Notes under the pieces: model-generated
Database searches by the model: none
What the model was told of the DNA's origin: nothing
The model's input: the letters and a program-made list of their open reading frames with translations, nothing else
From: Burkholderiales bacterium
GTDB taxonomy: Bacteria; Pseudomonadota; Gammaproteobacteria; Burkholderiales; Casimicrobiaceae
Assembly (NCBI GenBank): GCA_020851235.1
Contig: JADZDD010000002.1
Coordinates: forward strand, 1 to 64,000
Reading direction: 5' to 3'
Length of the DNA: 64,000 nt
Shown here: positions 47,601 to 60,028 of the stretch, piece after piece
Layout of the letters: the number at the start of each line of letters is the position of its first letter
Position numbering within the stretch: position 1 is the first letter of the stretch
Translations under genes and position numbers: made by a program

Positions 47601-50523
47601 ACTTGATGCGCTCGGGGCTCGCGATCCAACTCTCCGGCCGGATGCCGAGGACGAGCTGCGAGGGCCACAGTGGCACACGGGTGGCGGTCGTGAGCGTCTG
47701 CCCGTTGGGATCGCGATACTCGACCTCCGCGACGAGGTCGCGCACGCGCGCCGAAGGCTCGATGCCGGGAATCGTTGCGCGCGCGCCGCCCGCCGCGTCG
47801 AGGGTGAGTGCGATGTCGCTGCCGCGCTGGCGCCGTGGCACGCCATCGGGTGCGTCGACGTCGGGGTCGGACAATGCGAAGTCGTCGAAGCGCGCGGCGC
47901 CGTCTCCCTCTTCCTCGCGACCGACGGCGACATCGCCGCCCGCGAAGACGTAGTCGTCGTAGTCGGGGAAGCTCACCACCTTGTCTTCGACCTGCGAACG
48001 CAGGACGACCGGCAACCCCCCGGCCCCGCCACCCGCGAGGTAGCTCACCTGCACGTCGATGCCCACGTCGCCCGCCGCGACGAGCGGAGTCCCCACGGCC
48101 TGCACGCGGGCGCGCAGCAGCGGCACGCGAAACGCCTCGACGCGAAACCTGCCGGCCGCGCGCTCCTGCATCTGCGTCGTGTGGGATCCCAGCGTGTCGT
48201 TGACGAGGATCTCGTAATTGCCCGTGTACGCGTCGCGTGGGACCGCGAAGCTCGCCTCGCCCGAGGCGACCGCGCCGTCGCCGTTCCATTGCACCGGGAT
48301 CGTGTACTCCCGCTGCGACCCGGAATGGCGGATGAGCAGCGTGTCGCCCAACGCCTGGCGCGGCGGCAGCGCGAATCCTGTTCCCGTCTGCCGCCGCACG
48401 AAGAGCTTCATCGATACCGTCTCGCCTCCGCGCACGAGCGAGCGATCGAGGACGGCGTGCGCGACGTACGGCCCCTGCCAGTTCCCCGTCGGCAGATCGA
48501 ACCGCCACGGCGCAATGCCCTCGCCCCAGTCGGTGAACGCGTACGCGAAGTCGTCGGGCGTGCGCGCGGTGACGAAGTACTCGCGCTGGGCGTCCTGGGC
48601 CCCGCACGATGGCAGCGTATCGCGCTCGGGCAGCGCCCGCGGCACGCGCAGGATCCCGCTGCCGTCGGTGCGCCCTTCGTAATGCACCTTGCCCGCGCAG
48701 TCGCGAATCGCCACCTCGGCACCGGCCACCGGCTGCGCATCGGCCAGCGTCGTGACCCACACGAGCGACGACTCGCGGCCGAGCTTCACGTGCACGCCGA
48801 GATTGGTGACGAGCGCGGCGGCCCGCACGTGGAAGGGCTTCGCCGGAGCGATGAGCGCGGCGCCGAGCTTGGGACTCGCAAGCTCGACGACGTAGAAACC
48901 CGCCTGCGGCAGCGGAATCCCGACGACCTCGAATGCCTTCGTGCCAGGCGGCTTCGGCACGGCGATGCGCGTGGTGCGGTCCGCCTTGCCGAAAATCGAC
49001 GATGCGTAGCCGTTGCGCCTGACGATCCAGCGGTCGTTCTTGTCGTCGTACTCGCGATCGATCCTGTTGGCGTGCGCAAGCCGGCGCAGCCAGGTGACGA
49101 TCTGCATCTCCTCGCCCCGCGCAATCCGCACGACACGCCCCGGAATCGTCGCCTCCGCCGCCCCGCCTCCGCTCGCCGGCGCCTTCCCCTTGACGGTGCC
49201 CTCGGGCACCGTGGCGACCCGTCCGGGCAGCACCGGCTCGACGTTACGCACCGTCACCGGCAGCAGCGGCGTCTCGCCGCCGGGGAGCACGCGCTCGAGG
49301 ATCCCGAAGTCGGCCGCGAACTTGACGAGCGGGGGACTGTCGTCGGTGCGCACGCGCAACGGGAACGAGCGCGCATTGGCGAGCGGGCGACCGGCGTCGT
49401 CGCGCAGGTCCGCGGGAAGCTCGATGCGAAACTGCGCCTGCTCGGGCAACCCGGGGCCGAACGTCACGCGGGTGATGCTTTGGCCCGCGTCCCTGGGCAG
49501 CACCGCGGGCCACCGCTTGCCGCCCGGTACCTCGACGAGGCGAATCCGTTCCGCGTCTGCGGGTCCGATCGGCGCGGTGAACGCGAGCGTGAGCGGCAGG
49601 ATCGGGATGCACTGCGCCTTCGCGTTGACGCGCTCGCACGAGAACGTCGCGCGAAAGGCGGGACGCACGGTGTAGGCGAGTGCCTGTGTCGCGCTCGTCG
49701 TCACGCCGCTGGCCGCGGCAATGCCCTTGCCCCACACGAGCTTCATCTCGGCGCCTGCCGGCAGCGTGCGCGCGCAGGCGAGGGTGACAAGCGGTGAATC
49801 GGGCGCGTCGCGCAGATGCAAGAAGCGGTCGCGATCACTGCCGGTCGCCGGCAGCGCAAACGAGAGTACGCGTGTGCGCCCCTCGTCGGGTGACAGCGCG
49901 AGAACGCGCAGATAGTTCGCGGCAAACGACTTGCGATTGTCGAGCACGACGCGCCGCTCCTCGCCGGTCACGAGACGCACGCCGATCTCCTCGTTGACGC
50001 CGGCGGCGACGCAGCGCGCATGCGCCACGATGCTTGCGGGTGTGGCTGGCGCATCGAGCCCGAGGATGAAGATCTGGTTCTCGTCGATGCGACTGTCTTC
50101 GCCCGGCAGGCTGCGCAGGATCGCGGGCCCCCCGGTATTGAACTCGAAGCGTTGTCCGCCGACGAGTGCCGCGCCGTCGACGTCGGTGAGGTTGGGCTTG
50201 ACGGTGAATGCGCAGCGCACGCCGGCCGGCAGGTCGCGCGCGAAGTCGTAGACCCAGTGCCGCGGATCCGCCCAGCGGCCGCTGCCGCGCTCGACGCAAT
50301 CGATGGTGAAGGGGTCGACCTCGCGCGGATCGCCGAACGGCACCATCGCCCTGGCAAAGCGCGCCGTGACCTGGCGGACACCCTTGACCTCGCCGCGTGG
50401 GCTGAACTGCTCGACGGTCTGGGCGGAAACGGCAGCCCCGATACCGGCCAAGGCTGCGCCGAAGACCGATACGACCAAGACGCCGGCCATTGCCCGCGCC
50501 TTGGCACGCAAGTGCAAGTTCAT
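44602..50523 (-). CDS. Bacterial alpha-2-macroglobulin (YfhM type)
   Basis: Very large exported protease trap, 1973 residues. Signal peptide about 1-37 (MNLHLRAKARAMAGVLVVSV onward, cleavage after AVSAQ). MG-type beta domains follow; a candidate bait/MG2 region with GGETVSMKLFVRR; the A2M signature region around LFDTLLLWRARIALDANG; and the thioester motif CFEQ at residues 1518-1521 in YPFSCFEQRAS, with a helical thioester domain after it. A protease cleaving the bait would be linked covalently to the Gln-Cys thioester. Unlike E. coli YfhM there is no lipobox, so the protein should be soluble. An ATG at 50529 would add two residues. Confidence 0.95.
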   Translation of the reverse strand: MNLHLRAKARAMAGVLVVSVFGAALAGIGAAVSAQTVEQFSPRGEVKGVRQVTARFARAMVPFGDPREVDPFTIDCVERGSGRWADPRHWVYDFARDLPAGVRCAFTVKPNLTDVDGAALVGGQRFEFNTGGPAILRSLPGEDSRIDENQIFILGLDAPATPASIVAHARCVAAGVNEEIGVRLVTGEERRVVLDNRKSFAANYLRVLALSPDEGRTRVLSFALPATGSDRDRFLHLRDAPDSPLVTLACARTLPAGAEMKLVWGKGIAAASGVTTSATQALAYTVRPAFRATFSCERVNAKAQCIPILPLTLAFTAPIGPADAERIRLVEVPGGKRWPAVLPRDAGQSITRVTFGPGLPEQAQFRIELPADLRDDAGRPLANARSFPLRVRTDDSPPLVKFAADFGILERVLPGGETPLLPVTVRNVEPVLPGRVATVPEGTVKGKAPASGGGAAEATIPGRVVRIARGEEMQIVTWLRRLAHANRIDREYDDKNDRWIVRRNGYASSIFGKADRTTRIAVPKPPGTKAFEVVGIPLPQAGFYVVELASPKLGAALIAPAKPFHVRAAALVTNLGVHVKLGRESSLVWVTTLADAQPVAGAEVAIRDCAGKVHYEGRTDGSGILRVPRALPERDTLPSCGAQDAQREYFVTARTPDDFAYAFTDWGEGIAPWRFDLPTGNWQGPYVAHAVLDRSLVRGGETVSMKLFVRRQTGTGFALPPRQALGDTLLIRHSGSQREYTIPVQWNGDGAVASGEASFAVPRDAYTGNYEILVNDTLGSHTTQMQERAAGRFRVEAFRVPLLRARVQAVGTPLVAAGDVGIDVQVSYLAGGGAGGLPVVLRSQVEDKVVSFPDYDDYVFAGGDVAVGREEEGDGAARFDDFALSDPDVDAPDGVPRRQRGSDIALTLDAAGGARATIPGIEPSARVRDLVAEVEYRDPNGQTLTTATRVPLWPSQLVLGIRPESWIASPERIKFAVVALDLAGKPVANVKVATDAFKREFFSHRRRLIGGFYAYEHGYETTRIGPLCEGTTNAQGLVFCEMAPPASGNLIVRAQAADGEGRVALARNEIFVPSPDDTWFAASDNDRIDLLPEKKRYEPGQTARFQVRTPFKDATALVTVEREGVLDAFVTTISRATPTFDVPLTGSYAPNVFVSALLVRGRVAGVAPTALVDLGRPAFRMGLTEVRVGWTAHELAVKVTPSRHEYQVREKAKVAIGVRLPDGRAPPAGTEVALAAVDEGLLELLPNDSWKLLDAMMTRRGVEVETATAQMQVIGKRHFGRKAVAAGGGGGRSGARELFDTLLLWRARIALDANGNATVEVPLNDSLTSFRIVAVASAGADRFGTGAASIRTTQDLMVLSGLPPVVRDGDRFRATFTVRNAGTRPLALALTPRVGTSALATQTASLATGEARELGWDVAVPADATALDWRIDAEERDPPPGATAGRDALKIVQKVVPAVPEQTYQATLLQVERPQDIAVERPRDALAGRGGIDVQMQARLAGELPGVRDWLAAYPFSCFEQRASVAIGLADRARWSQVMASLPDHLDRDGFVKPWSVLREGDDVVTSYVLSIAAHAGYPIPDRERQRMEAALVAFVEGRVLRSSPLPTADLAIRKVAALEALSQRQAPLDPKWLDSFVIEPNLWPTSAVIDWFLVLQRQAKLPRRAERLAEAAAILRSRLDFQGTRLGFSTERRDALWWLMVSADANANKLIVAVNDAPAWKEDMPRLVRGALGRMQRGHWGTTVANAWGVVALRKFSARFETTPVTGATTATLGTERFAHSWQAADAGKTFSQRLAWPEARQGMALAHAGNGAPWVTVRSVAAIPLREPLASGYRITRTVTPVQQRVAGQWHRGDVARVTLDVEAQSDMTWVVVDDALPAGASALGRGLGGDSTLATQGERRQGVVWPAFEERTFTSYRAYFRYVPKGRFVTSYTVRLDTPGTFQLAATRVEAMYAPEMFGASPVAPWVVQP

Positions 50524-50739
50524 GGACATCCCCGAGTGATCCCGATGCGGGCGAGACGCGGTCGACCCGCGCTGCCGATGTGCATTAGACCACCGTTGGA
50601 TGACCGGCGGCGTACTACTGCTGTCTTCTTGGCAGGGCTCGTGATCTCCGCACGGCATTACCGACAGCCGCCGCGTCCACAAGCCCTATCGATCGCACGA
50701 TTCGCGAACCGACGCTAACACGCTGACTTGTCCAGGAAT

Positions 50740-53076
50740 CTAGTCCGACTTTACACAGAAGGCAGTTCCCTCCGCTTTCCAGCCGTCGAACGTCACCATC
50801 GTTTGCGCACGCACAGCGTCGGCGACGAATCGATAGCGCGCCGCGGACACGGTCGATCCCGACTTCGCGAGGCGAACCACTGGCACCATGTCATCGCTGC
50901 AGTTCCCGTCCGCGCTCGGCATCGCATAGAAAGCGATACCCTCGTACGCCCATTTCGAATCAGCCATCAGGGCCCCGCACTCCGCCGCATCTGCGGTGAA
51001 AAGATGCGATGTCGGGCCGCTGCCCGCGACACCATAGAAGCGACACACCGGGACCGAACCTTCGGGGCGTGCGGCAGCATCAATCCACGCAACGAACGCC
51101 TTGCCACTCCGAGTCCACCCGCCGGCTTTCGCCTGTGCATCGATCGACGCACGTTCGGCGACATCCGTACCCCAGAAGAACTGCTGCGTACCCGATCGAT
51201 AATACTCGACCATGCGCAATGCACCGTCGGGCCCTGGGGTAAGAAGCGGATCTTCGATTTGCGCTTGCGCTGCGATTCTCTCAATGAGCGTGTAGGCAAA
51301 ATCGACCAAGAGATCAGCCGATTCGGGGGCCAATCGGTCGTCGGCCGCAAGACGCCGGACGCTATCGACATATTCGTGCAATCGAGCATTGGCGCGAGAA
51401 AAGCTGTCCCTGCTGCCTTCCCGATCTCCTTGCTCGGTCCGGGTATAGCCCTCGGCGACGGCGAGCGTCGCATCGTCGAGTATCGAGATGAGGTCGGCGC
51501 CACTCGCCAGATAGTAGAACTGCGTTTGGTCACGCAGGATGAGAGTCGAAGGGTTGAGCGGAAACTGCGAAACGTTGGCGCAGAGCGGGCCACACGTCAG
51601 TCGCTTGCCTACGATGCTGGCGGCCGCATCGTTCACGAGTTCATTGGCGTCCGCAACGAGCAAGTGACCACTCTGAATGTTCGCATTCGCCGCGCGGCTG
51701 ATCGCGTCGACGAAGTGCTCATGGCTGGAATACATTGCATCGAGTTGGGTGCGCGTAAAGGGGACCTGGGTCCCATTGAGAAAACAAAGACCCGGCCCGG
51801 TATTGTCGCCAGTGCTGAGCGCAACCGGAACGTCGAACGATGCGAGACGGATACCCCCCAGAATATTCCCGTTGGCGTCCCGGACCTCTTCGGGCACGGG
51901 GGACGTTGCCGCCATCGTCATGAGCGGTGCGTGCGCGGGTGGAAAACCGGTCGCAACCCATCGTCGCATGGCGGAAATCGCGGCACCGATTACGTAGTGA
52001 CCCTGAATGCGACTGCGACTCGGATGCGTACAGCTGTCGTAAAGGTTTGCATTGGGCATGTCGCGGCGAACGATCGCGTTGCGAACGATTCCCGATTCCC
52101 AATCAGAATGCGACGTCCCGGCAACGGACCATAGGCGAAACTTCTCAGAATCCGGTTGTAGGCTTGTACCGCACGGACCTGGTCCCACTGCCGAACTGCA
52201 CACCTGATTGGCGGAGGACGGCCCGATGAACTCTGTCTCCGAAAGGATCTTGATGACGGGGATGTCGAGATCAGAGCGAATCTGCTGGCCGCCGATGATC
52301 AGGACAGCGCCATCCGCAACGGGGTTCAGTGGGTGCACTGAATTAAGGTAAAGCGCAAGGCGGCCGGCTGACTGCGACACTCCCGCAGCAAGAACCCGGT
52401 GCACGGGCAGATATCCTAGTACAGCTGGATTCTTCCGTACGGCCTGCATGCCTTGCGCAAAGACGTCGTACGACAGCCCCTCGCCGGCAACCGTACCGCC
52501 GTGGGTCACATCGAGCGTCGAGTACCGCAAAGGACTCCACACTTTGAGTCCGTTGGGTGCGCGCGAGATGCCCTGATCCTGTACTGAGATGCCAACCCAA
52601 GCGTAACCGTCGCGCATGAAGAATTCGTGATTGCGGAACCATAGGGCCTCGACGTCGAACTGTCCCGACGTGTTGATCCACTCCACGACGACGGTGCCAT
52701 TGAAGCGCCCCGGCTCGATCGGTCGACGAACGACCATGCGCGTCCGATAGGGATGATTGCTGCTGACGACACTTGCGGTTCCGGTCGCGGGTCCCAATCC
52801 GATTCCCCCGACCAAGCTCGGCGTCGTATAGACGTTGGCGCGGCCGGAGAAGAAGAATTCTTCCTCCACGTACCCGCGACCTGCGAGATCAAGATCGGTT
52901 GCGAAGAAGGTGTAGTTCCGGCTCGCGCTCCCGTTTGGATCGGACGCTGGTCGGGTCACGGTGGGAATGGGAACTTCGGCGACCGCCGTGGACATGAGCC
53001 CTGCGATGAAGAGCGACCCGAGCCACGAAGTGGCAATGCGCACGCGTCGCGATCTCTTGCTTGCCGAGACTTGCAT
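50740..53076 (-). CDS. Exported alpha/beta-hydrolase-domain protein with DUF5648-like C-terminus
   Basis: A 778-residue exported protein. Signal peptide about 1-34 (cleavage after TAVAE). The catalytic part resembles the alpha/beta hydrolase domain family (RFNGTVVVEWINTSGQFDVE; nucleophile elbow GVSQSAGRLALYLN; late His in GHYVIGA or GTSHSDWESG). Residues about 620-778 form a DUF5648-like module (MVEYYRSGTQQFF, GWTRSG, VPVCRFY, FTADAAECG, GWKAEGTAFC). AGGAGA precedes the ATG at 53076. The gene is visibly poorer in GC than its neighbours (51241-51300 counts 50%), suggesting different ancestry. Substrate unknown; esterase activity is inferred. Confidence 0.82.
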   Translation of the reverse strand: MQVSASKRSRRVRIATSWLGSLFIAGLMSTAVAEVPIPTVTRPASDPNGSASRNYTFFATDLDLAGRGYVEEEFFFSGRANVYTTPSLVGGIGLGPATGTASVVSSNHPYRTRMVVRRPIEPGRFNGTVVVEWINTSGQFDVEALWFRNHEFFMRDGYAWVGISVQDQGISRAPNGLKVWSPLRYSTLDVTHGGTVAGEGLSYDVFAQGMQAVRKNPAVLGYLPVHRVLAAGVSQSAGRLALYLNSVHPLNPVADGAVLIIGGQQIRSDLDIPVIKILSETEFIGPSSANQVCSSAVGPGPCGTSLQPDSEKFRLWSVAGTSHSDWESGIVRNAIVRRDMPNANLYDSCTHPSRSRIQGHYVIGAAISAMRRWVATGFPPAHAPLMTMAATSPVPEEVRDANGNILGGIRLASFDVPVALSTGDNTGPGLCFLNGTQVPFTRTQLDAMYSSHEHFVDAISRAANANIQSGHLLVADANELVNDAAASIVGKRLTCGPLCANVSQFPLNPSTLILRDQTQFYYLASGADLISILDDATLAVAEGYTRTEQGDREGSRDSFSRANARLHEYVDSVRRLAADDRLAPESADLLVDFAYTLIERIAAQAQIEDPLLTPGPDGALRMVEYYRSGTQQFFWGTDVAERASIDAQAKAGGWTRSGKAFVAWIDAAARPEGSVPVCRFYGVAGSGPTSHLFTADAAECGALMADSKWAYEGIAFYAMPSADGNCSDDMVPVVRLAKSGSTVSAARYRFVADAVRAQTMVTFDGWKAEGTAFCVKSD

Positions 53077-53298
53077 TTCGATCTCCTCTTCTGGCGTGAA
53101 GCGAGTAATCCCAAGGCTACCGGGGATTGACTCCAGAATGAAAATTACGAAACATCTCATCCTCGAACGCGCATGATGCCGGCGTGAGATTGCCCGTCAA
53201 GGCACGTTGTTGAGTACAGGGCGCCAGGCGCCCGGTATACGCTTACCCAAGTCTCGCTATCTCACCGACACCTGGTCGCGCGTCGCTTCGTGCCGTCG

Positions 53299-53532
53299 TC
53301 ACGATTGCTGATCCGCCGGCCGCGGTGGGGTCACGACGTCGGTTGCGTCGTCGATCTCGTTCAGCGCCGCGTTGCACAGCGACAGCGCGCGCGCCTCATG
53401 CCCGTCGGCGAGCGCGTCGCGGATGGCGACGATCCGCGCGCGCAGCTTCTGCGCGTAGATCTCCGCCTCGTCGAGCTCGCGGACGAATCGCGCGAGCTCG
53501 CCCGTGGCGTCGGCGGATTCGGGGTTCGGCAT
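53299..53532 (-). CDS. Small helical protein of unknown function
   Basis: A 77-residue acidic protein, almost wholly helical with a likely coiled coil (ELARFVRELDEAEIYAQKLR..). I do not recognise the family. GGAGA lies 6 bases before the ATG, which supports translation. It is divergent from the 182-residue gene at 53690 and separated from it by 157 bases. Confidence 0.6.
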   Translation of the reverse strand: MPNPESADATGELARFVRELDEAEIYAQKLRARIVAIRDALADGHEARALSLCNAALNEIDDATDVVTPPRPADQQS

Positions 53533-53590
53533 GACGTTCTCCAGGGTTCCCAGGGGCCGGAGGGCCGATGCGGCCGGGGCGCTATGCTAC

Positions 53591-53606
53591 GGACTATGCA
53601 AAGTCC
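53591..53606. repeat. Small inverted repeat between two divergent unknown genes
   Basis: GGACT (53591-53595) and AGTCC (53602-53606) flank a 6-base centre. It lies about midway between the divergent starts at 53532 and 53690, where an operator could be, and beside CTATG repeats. Short, so chance is possible. Confidence 0.3.
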
Positions 53607-53689
53607 TGTCACAATAGCGCCCCTCGACGCCGCCTCGCCCACGGTGAGGCAATCATGATCCGTTACAAGTACACGGGAGGGTAGTCCAA

Positions 53690-54238
53690 TTGAGAGCCCG
53701 CAGCAAAGTCAAGCAATCAAGAATCCGCTGGACCGCCGAGGAGCGCGCCGCGCTCGTTGCGCAGTGTGTCGCACTCCGCTCGCAAGGCTGGAACAAGAGC
53801 GTCAAGGAACTCGTCGACAGCGCGCAGGCGGTACTGCCGGCGCCACGCCGCCGCACGGTCTATCCGTCGCTCGTCTCCTGGATGAACCGCCAACTCTCGG
53901 TAGCCGGGGTGCGTAGCGCGAAGCCCGGCCGAAACCCCAGCCTCGATCGCGGGTTCGCGCCACCCCCGGCAGCGGCGATGATCGACGGGCACGCGGCGCC
54001 CATCGACGGCGTTGCCACCGCCCTCGAATCGGCCTTGGTTGCCCGTTGCGTACGCGCCGGGGCGACGATCGTCGCCGGGATCCTGCGCGATCGCGCGGTC
54101 CACGAGGCGTTGTCCGGTCTCTTGAGCGCGGCGACCGCGAGCGCTCCGGTGCCGTCGGGCGATGGGGCGGCTGCGCCCGCCAAACGGGGGAAGCGCGGCG
54201 GGAAGCGGGCCGCCAAGCGCGGCCGCCCTCGCACCTGA
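53690..54238 (+). CDS. Unknown basic protein with SANT/Myb-like N-terminus and AT-hook-like tail
   Basis: A 182-residue protein, probably DNA-binding. The N-terminus (RWTAEERAALVAQCVALRSQ then GWNKSVKELVDSAQ) resembles a Myb/SANT or helix-turn-helix segment; the middle is Ala/Pro-rich; the C-terminus KRGKRGGKRAAKRGRPRT contains the RGRP core of an AT-hook. The start is TTG at 53690, chosen because GGGAGG lies 9 bases upstream and no ATG is near. Family not recognised. It is convergent with gyrB. Confidence 0.6.
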   Translation: MRARSKVKQSRIRWTAEERAALVAQCVALRSQGWNKSVKELVDSAQAVLPAPRRRTVYPSLVSWMNRQLSVAGVRSAKPGRNPSLDRGFAPPPAAAMIDGHAAPIDGVATALESALVARCVRAGATIVAGILRDRAVHEALSGLLSAATASAPVPSGDGAAAPAKRGKRGGKRAAKRGRPRT

Positions 54239-54287
54239 GCGCAGCTTCCGCCGCAGCGCGGCGACCGCCCGGAAGGTCGGCGCGCGA

Positions 54288-57919
<3,632 letters not shown>

Positions 57920-58224
57920 TTTGTCTGACGATAAGAGCAGTTAATAAGGAACGGCCGGCGTTGGGGATGAGACCGGAAAGCGCTTTGGTCTCATGCCGTT
58001 GCGGCGCTTGGCTCATCGCGTAGAACGCCTGTGCGGGCAGTGGAGGCTTTGGGGATGAAACCGCGTTCTTACGGAACCCGCGCGTTGTCCACAACCTGCT
58101 CTCGTCGACTACACGGCGGACTCCGGAATTATACAGTGCGAAGGCACGCTTTCATAGGGAAAAACCCGTTGCCGGCGAGGGGTCTCGCCGGGCGTACGGG
58201 TATCGGAAAACGGCGCCGGCGCGG
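57920..58224. other. dnaA-dnaN intergenic region with one DnaA-like box and a -10 element
   Basis: This 305-base gap contains TTGTCCACA (58085-58093, one mismatch to the DnaA box) and, on the minus strand, TATAAT at 58133-58128, a good -10 for dnaN but without a convincing -35. No gene was found in it. It could contribute to origin function or just carry the dnaN promoter. Confidence 0.5.
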
Positions 58225-59676
58225 TCAGCTGCGCAGCACCTGGAGGAGGAAATTGACGTCGTGGTTCATCTCCGGGAGCGCCTCCCGGAGTTTGGCGATC
58301 TGCCGGCAGGCGTGCAGGACCGTCGTATGGTCGCGGCCGCCGAAGTTGCTGCCGATCTCGGGCAACGACATCTGCGTCAACTCCTTGGCGAGCGCCATCG
58401 CCACCTGGCGGGGGCGGGCGATCGCCCGCGAGCGCTTCTTGGAGTGCATGTCGGTGACGCGGATCTTGTAGTAGTCGGCGACCGTCTTCTGGATGTTCTC
58501 GATGCTGATCTGGCGGTTCTGCACCGCAAGGAGATCGCGCAGCGCCTCCTTGGCGAGCGCAAGCGAGATCTCCTGCCCGTGGAAGTTGGAGTAGGCGAGG
58601 ACGCGCTTGAGCGCGCCTTCGAGCTCGCGCACGTTGCTGCGGATGTGCTTGGCGATGAAGAACGCCACCTGCTCGTCCATGCGCATGCCGACCGATTGCG
58701 CCTTGGCGAGGAGGATCGCCACGCGCATCTCGAGCTCCGGGGGCTCCAGGGCGACGGTGAGTCCCCAGCCGAAGCGGGACTTCAGCCGCTCCTCGATCCC
58801 GGTGATTTCCTTGGGGAACGTGTCGCAGGTAATCACGACCTGCTTGTGCGCCTCGACCAGCGTGTTGAACAGGTAGAAGAACTCCTCCTGCGTGCGGCTC
58901 TTGCCGCCGAAGAACTGGATGTCGTCGATGAGCAGCAGGTCGAGCGTGCGGTAGTGGCGCTTGAACTCGTCGAACGCCTTGTGCTGGTAGGCGCGCACCA
59001 CGTCGGAGACGTAGGTCTCGGCATGGATGTACTTGATGCGCGCGGCCGGATTGGCGGCCAGCATGTGGTTGCCGATCGCCTGGATGAGGTGCGTCTTGCC
59101 CAACCCCACACCGCCGTAGACGAACAGCGGGTTGTACGACGTCGGATGCTCGGCGACCTGCACGCCCGCCGCGCGGGCGAGCTGGTTGGCCTTGCCCGAG
59201 ACGAAGGTCGCGAAGGTGAACGTCGGGTTGAGGCTCGAGGCGTCGGCCCTGCGGGGGGCTTCCCGCCGTGCCGCCGGGCGCGCGGCGGGCGAGCTATCCA
59301 CAGGGGTTGCCGTCGACGCCGCCGGCGCCAGCGCGGCGGCGCGGGAGGGTACGTCGGTCGCGTCGCGGGCGGGCTCGCGGGGGGGCGCGGGGCTCGCCGC
59401 CATCGCTTCGGCCACCGCGTACTCGACGCGGACCGGGTGGCCGACGGCGGCGCTGGCCATGGCGACGATGCGGGCCCCGAAGCGCTCGCGGACCCACTGC
59501 ACGACGAAACGGTTGGGCGCGGTCAGCCGCAGGATGGCGGGGTCGCCGGCCTCTTCCTCGCAGGCGAGCGGTTGGATCCAGGTGGTGAACTGCTGCGGCG
59601 TGAGTTCGCGGGAGAACGCGTCGAGGCAGGCCTGCCAGGACGACGGCGAGCGGGGGAGGGCAACGGCAAACGTCAT
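58225..59676 (-). CDS. dnaA: Chromosomal replication initiator DnaA
   Basis: AAA+ initiator, 483 residues. Domain I ([25 protein letters not shown]), a Pro/Ala linker domain II, domain III with Walker [11 protein letters not shown] and Walker [11 protein letters not shown] plus [10 protein letters not shown], and domain IV with the DNA-binding signature [15 protein letters not shown]. The ATG at 59676 has AAGAGG nine bases upstream; the open frame further upstream is not DnaA. A DnaA box lies at the predicted promoter, pointing to autoregulation. Confidence 0.98.
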   Translation of the reverse strand: MTFAVALPRSPSSWQACLDAFSRELTPQQFTTWIQPLACEEEAGDPAILRLTAPNRFVVQWVRERFGARIVAMASAAVGHPVRVEYAVAEAMAASPAPPREPARDATDVPSRAAALAPAASTATPVDSSPAARPAARREAPRRADASSLNPTFTFATFVSGKANQLARAAGVQVAEHPTSYNPLFVYGGVGLGKTHLIQAIGNHMLAANPAARIKYIHAETYVSDVVRAYQHKAFDEFKRHYRTLDLLLIDDIQFFGGKSRTQEEFFYLFNTLVEAHKQVVITCDTFPKEITGIEERLKSRFGWGLTVALEPPELEMRVAILLAKAQSVGMRMDEQVAFFIAKHIRSNVRELEGALKRVLAYSNFHGQEISLALAKEALRDLLAVQNRQISIENIQKTVADYYKIRVTDMHSKKRSRAIARPRQVAMALAKELTQMSLPEIGSNFGGRDHTTVLHACRQIAKLREALPEMNHDVNFLLQVLRS

Positions 59677-60028
59677 GAAAGCGAGCCTCTTGGAGGGCCT
59701 GTACGGCGGATCGATGGCACCGCGCCGGGGGATTCGTACCGCGACGTCCCCATCACGGCCCTGCTCGCCCCGCAGCCGGCATGCCAGCACGGCGCGGAGG
59801 ACCGATTCTAGACAGGTCGGCGGCAGTTATCCACAGCCGTTTGGCGCTCCGGCGGGCGATCGCAGGCAGGCGCCGGCCGGTGGGAGCCCAGGCGTAAGTG
59901 ACCGCTTGCACCGGCGGGCGGGTCGACGCCAATTCGCGGCAACCTTGACAAAACACCACGTAACACGTTCCAATATAAGGCTTTTCGCCTTTCGGCGATG
60001 CAACGGTAAACCTCGAAGCGAGTTCGCC
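59677..60028. other. dnaA-rpmH intergenic region, candidate oriC
   Basis: A 352-base divergent gap. It holds one perfect DnaA box (59827-59835), the dnaA -10, and an A/T-richer stretch at about 59940-60010 with TTGACA (59945-59950) and TATAAG (59974-59979), 23 bases apart and so not a standard promoter for rpmH. In many related bacteria oriC lies here, but the number of boxes I can see is small, so the origin call is inference from position. Confidence 0.5.
59805..59835 (-). promoter_or_regulatory. Predicted dnaA promoter with DnaA box at -35
   Basis: Consensus DnaA box TTATCCACA at 59827-59835 (plus strand); on the minus strand TAGAAT (59810-59805) would be the -10, placing the box over the -35 (TGTGGA, 19-base spacer). 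DnaA binding would then compete with polymerase. The -35 match is weak. Confidence 0.55.

Noticed and set aside
53219-53233. Palindrome GGGCGCC-A-GGCGCCC upstream of the hydrolase gene
   Set aside because: One-base loop and no T-run; symmetric GC words are frequent here and no function can be assigned.
59294-59302. CTATCCACA, a near-match to the DnaA box
   Set aside because: It lies inside the dnaA coding linker; a single one-mismatch hit in coding sequence is likely chance.
59945-59979. TTGACA and TATAAG as the rpmH promoter
   Set aside because: The hexamers are 23 bases apart, too far for a normal sigma-70 promoter.
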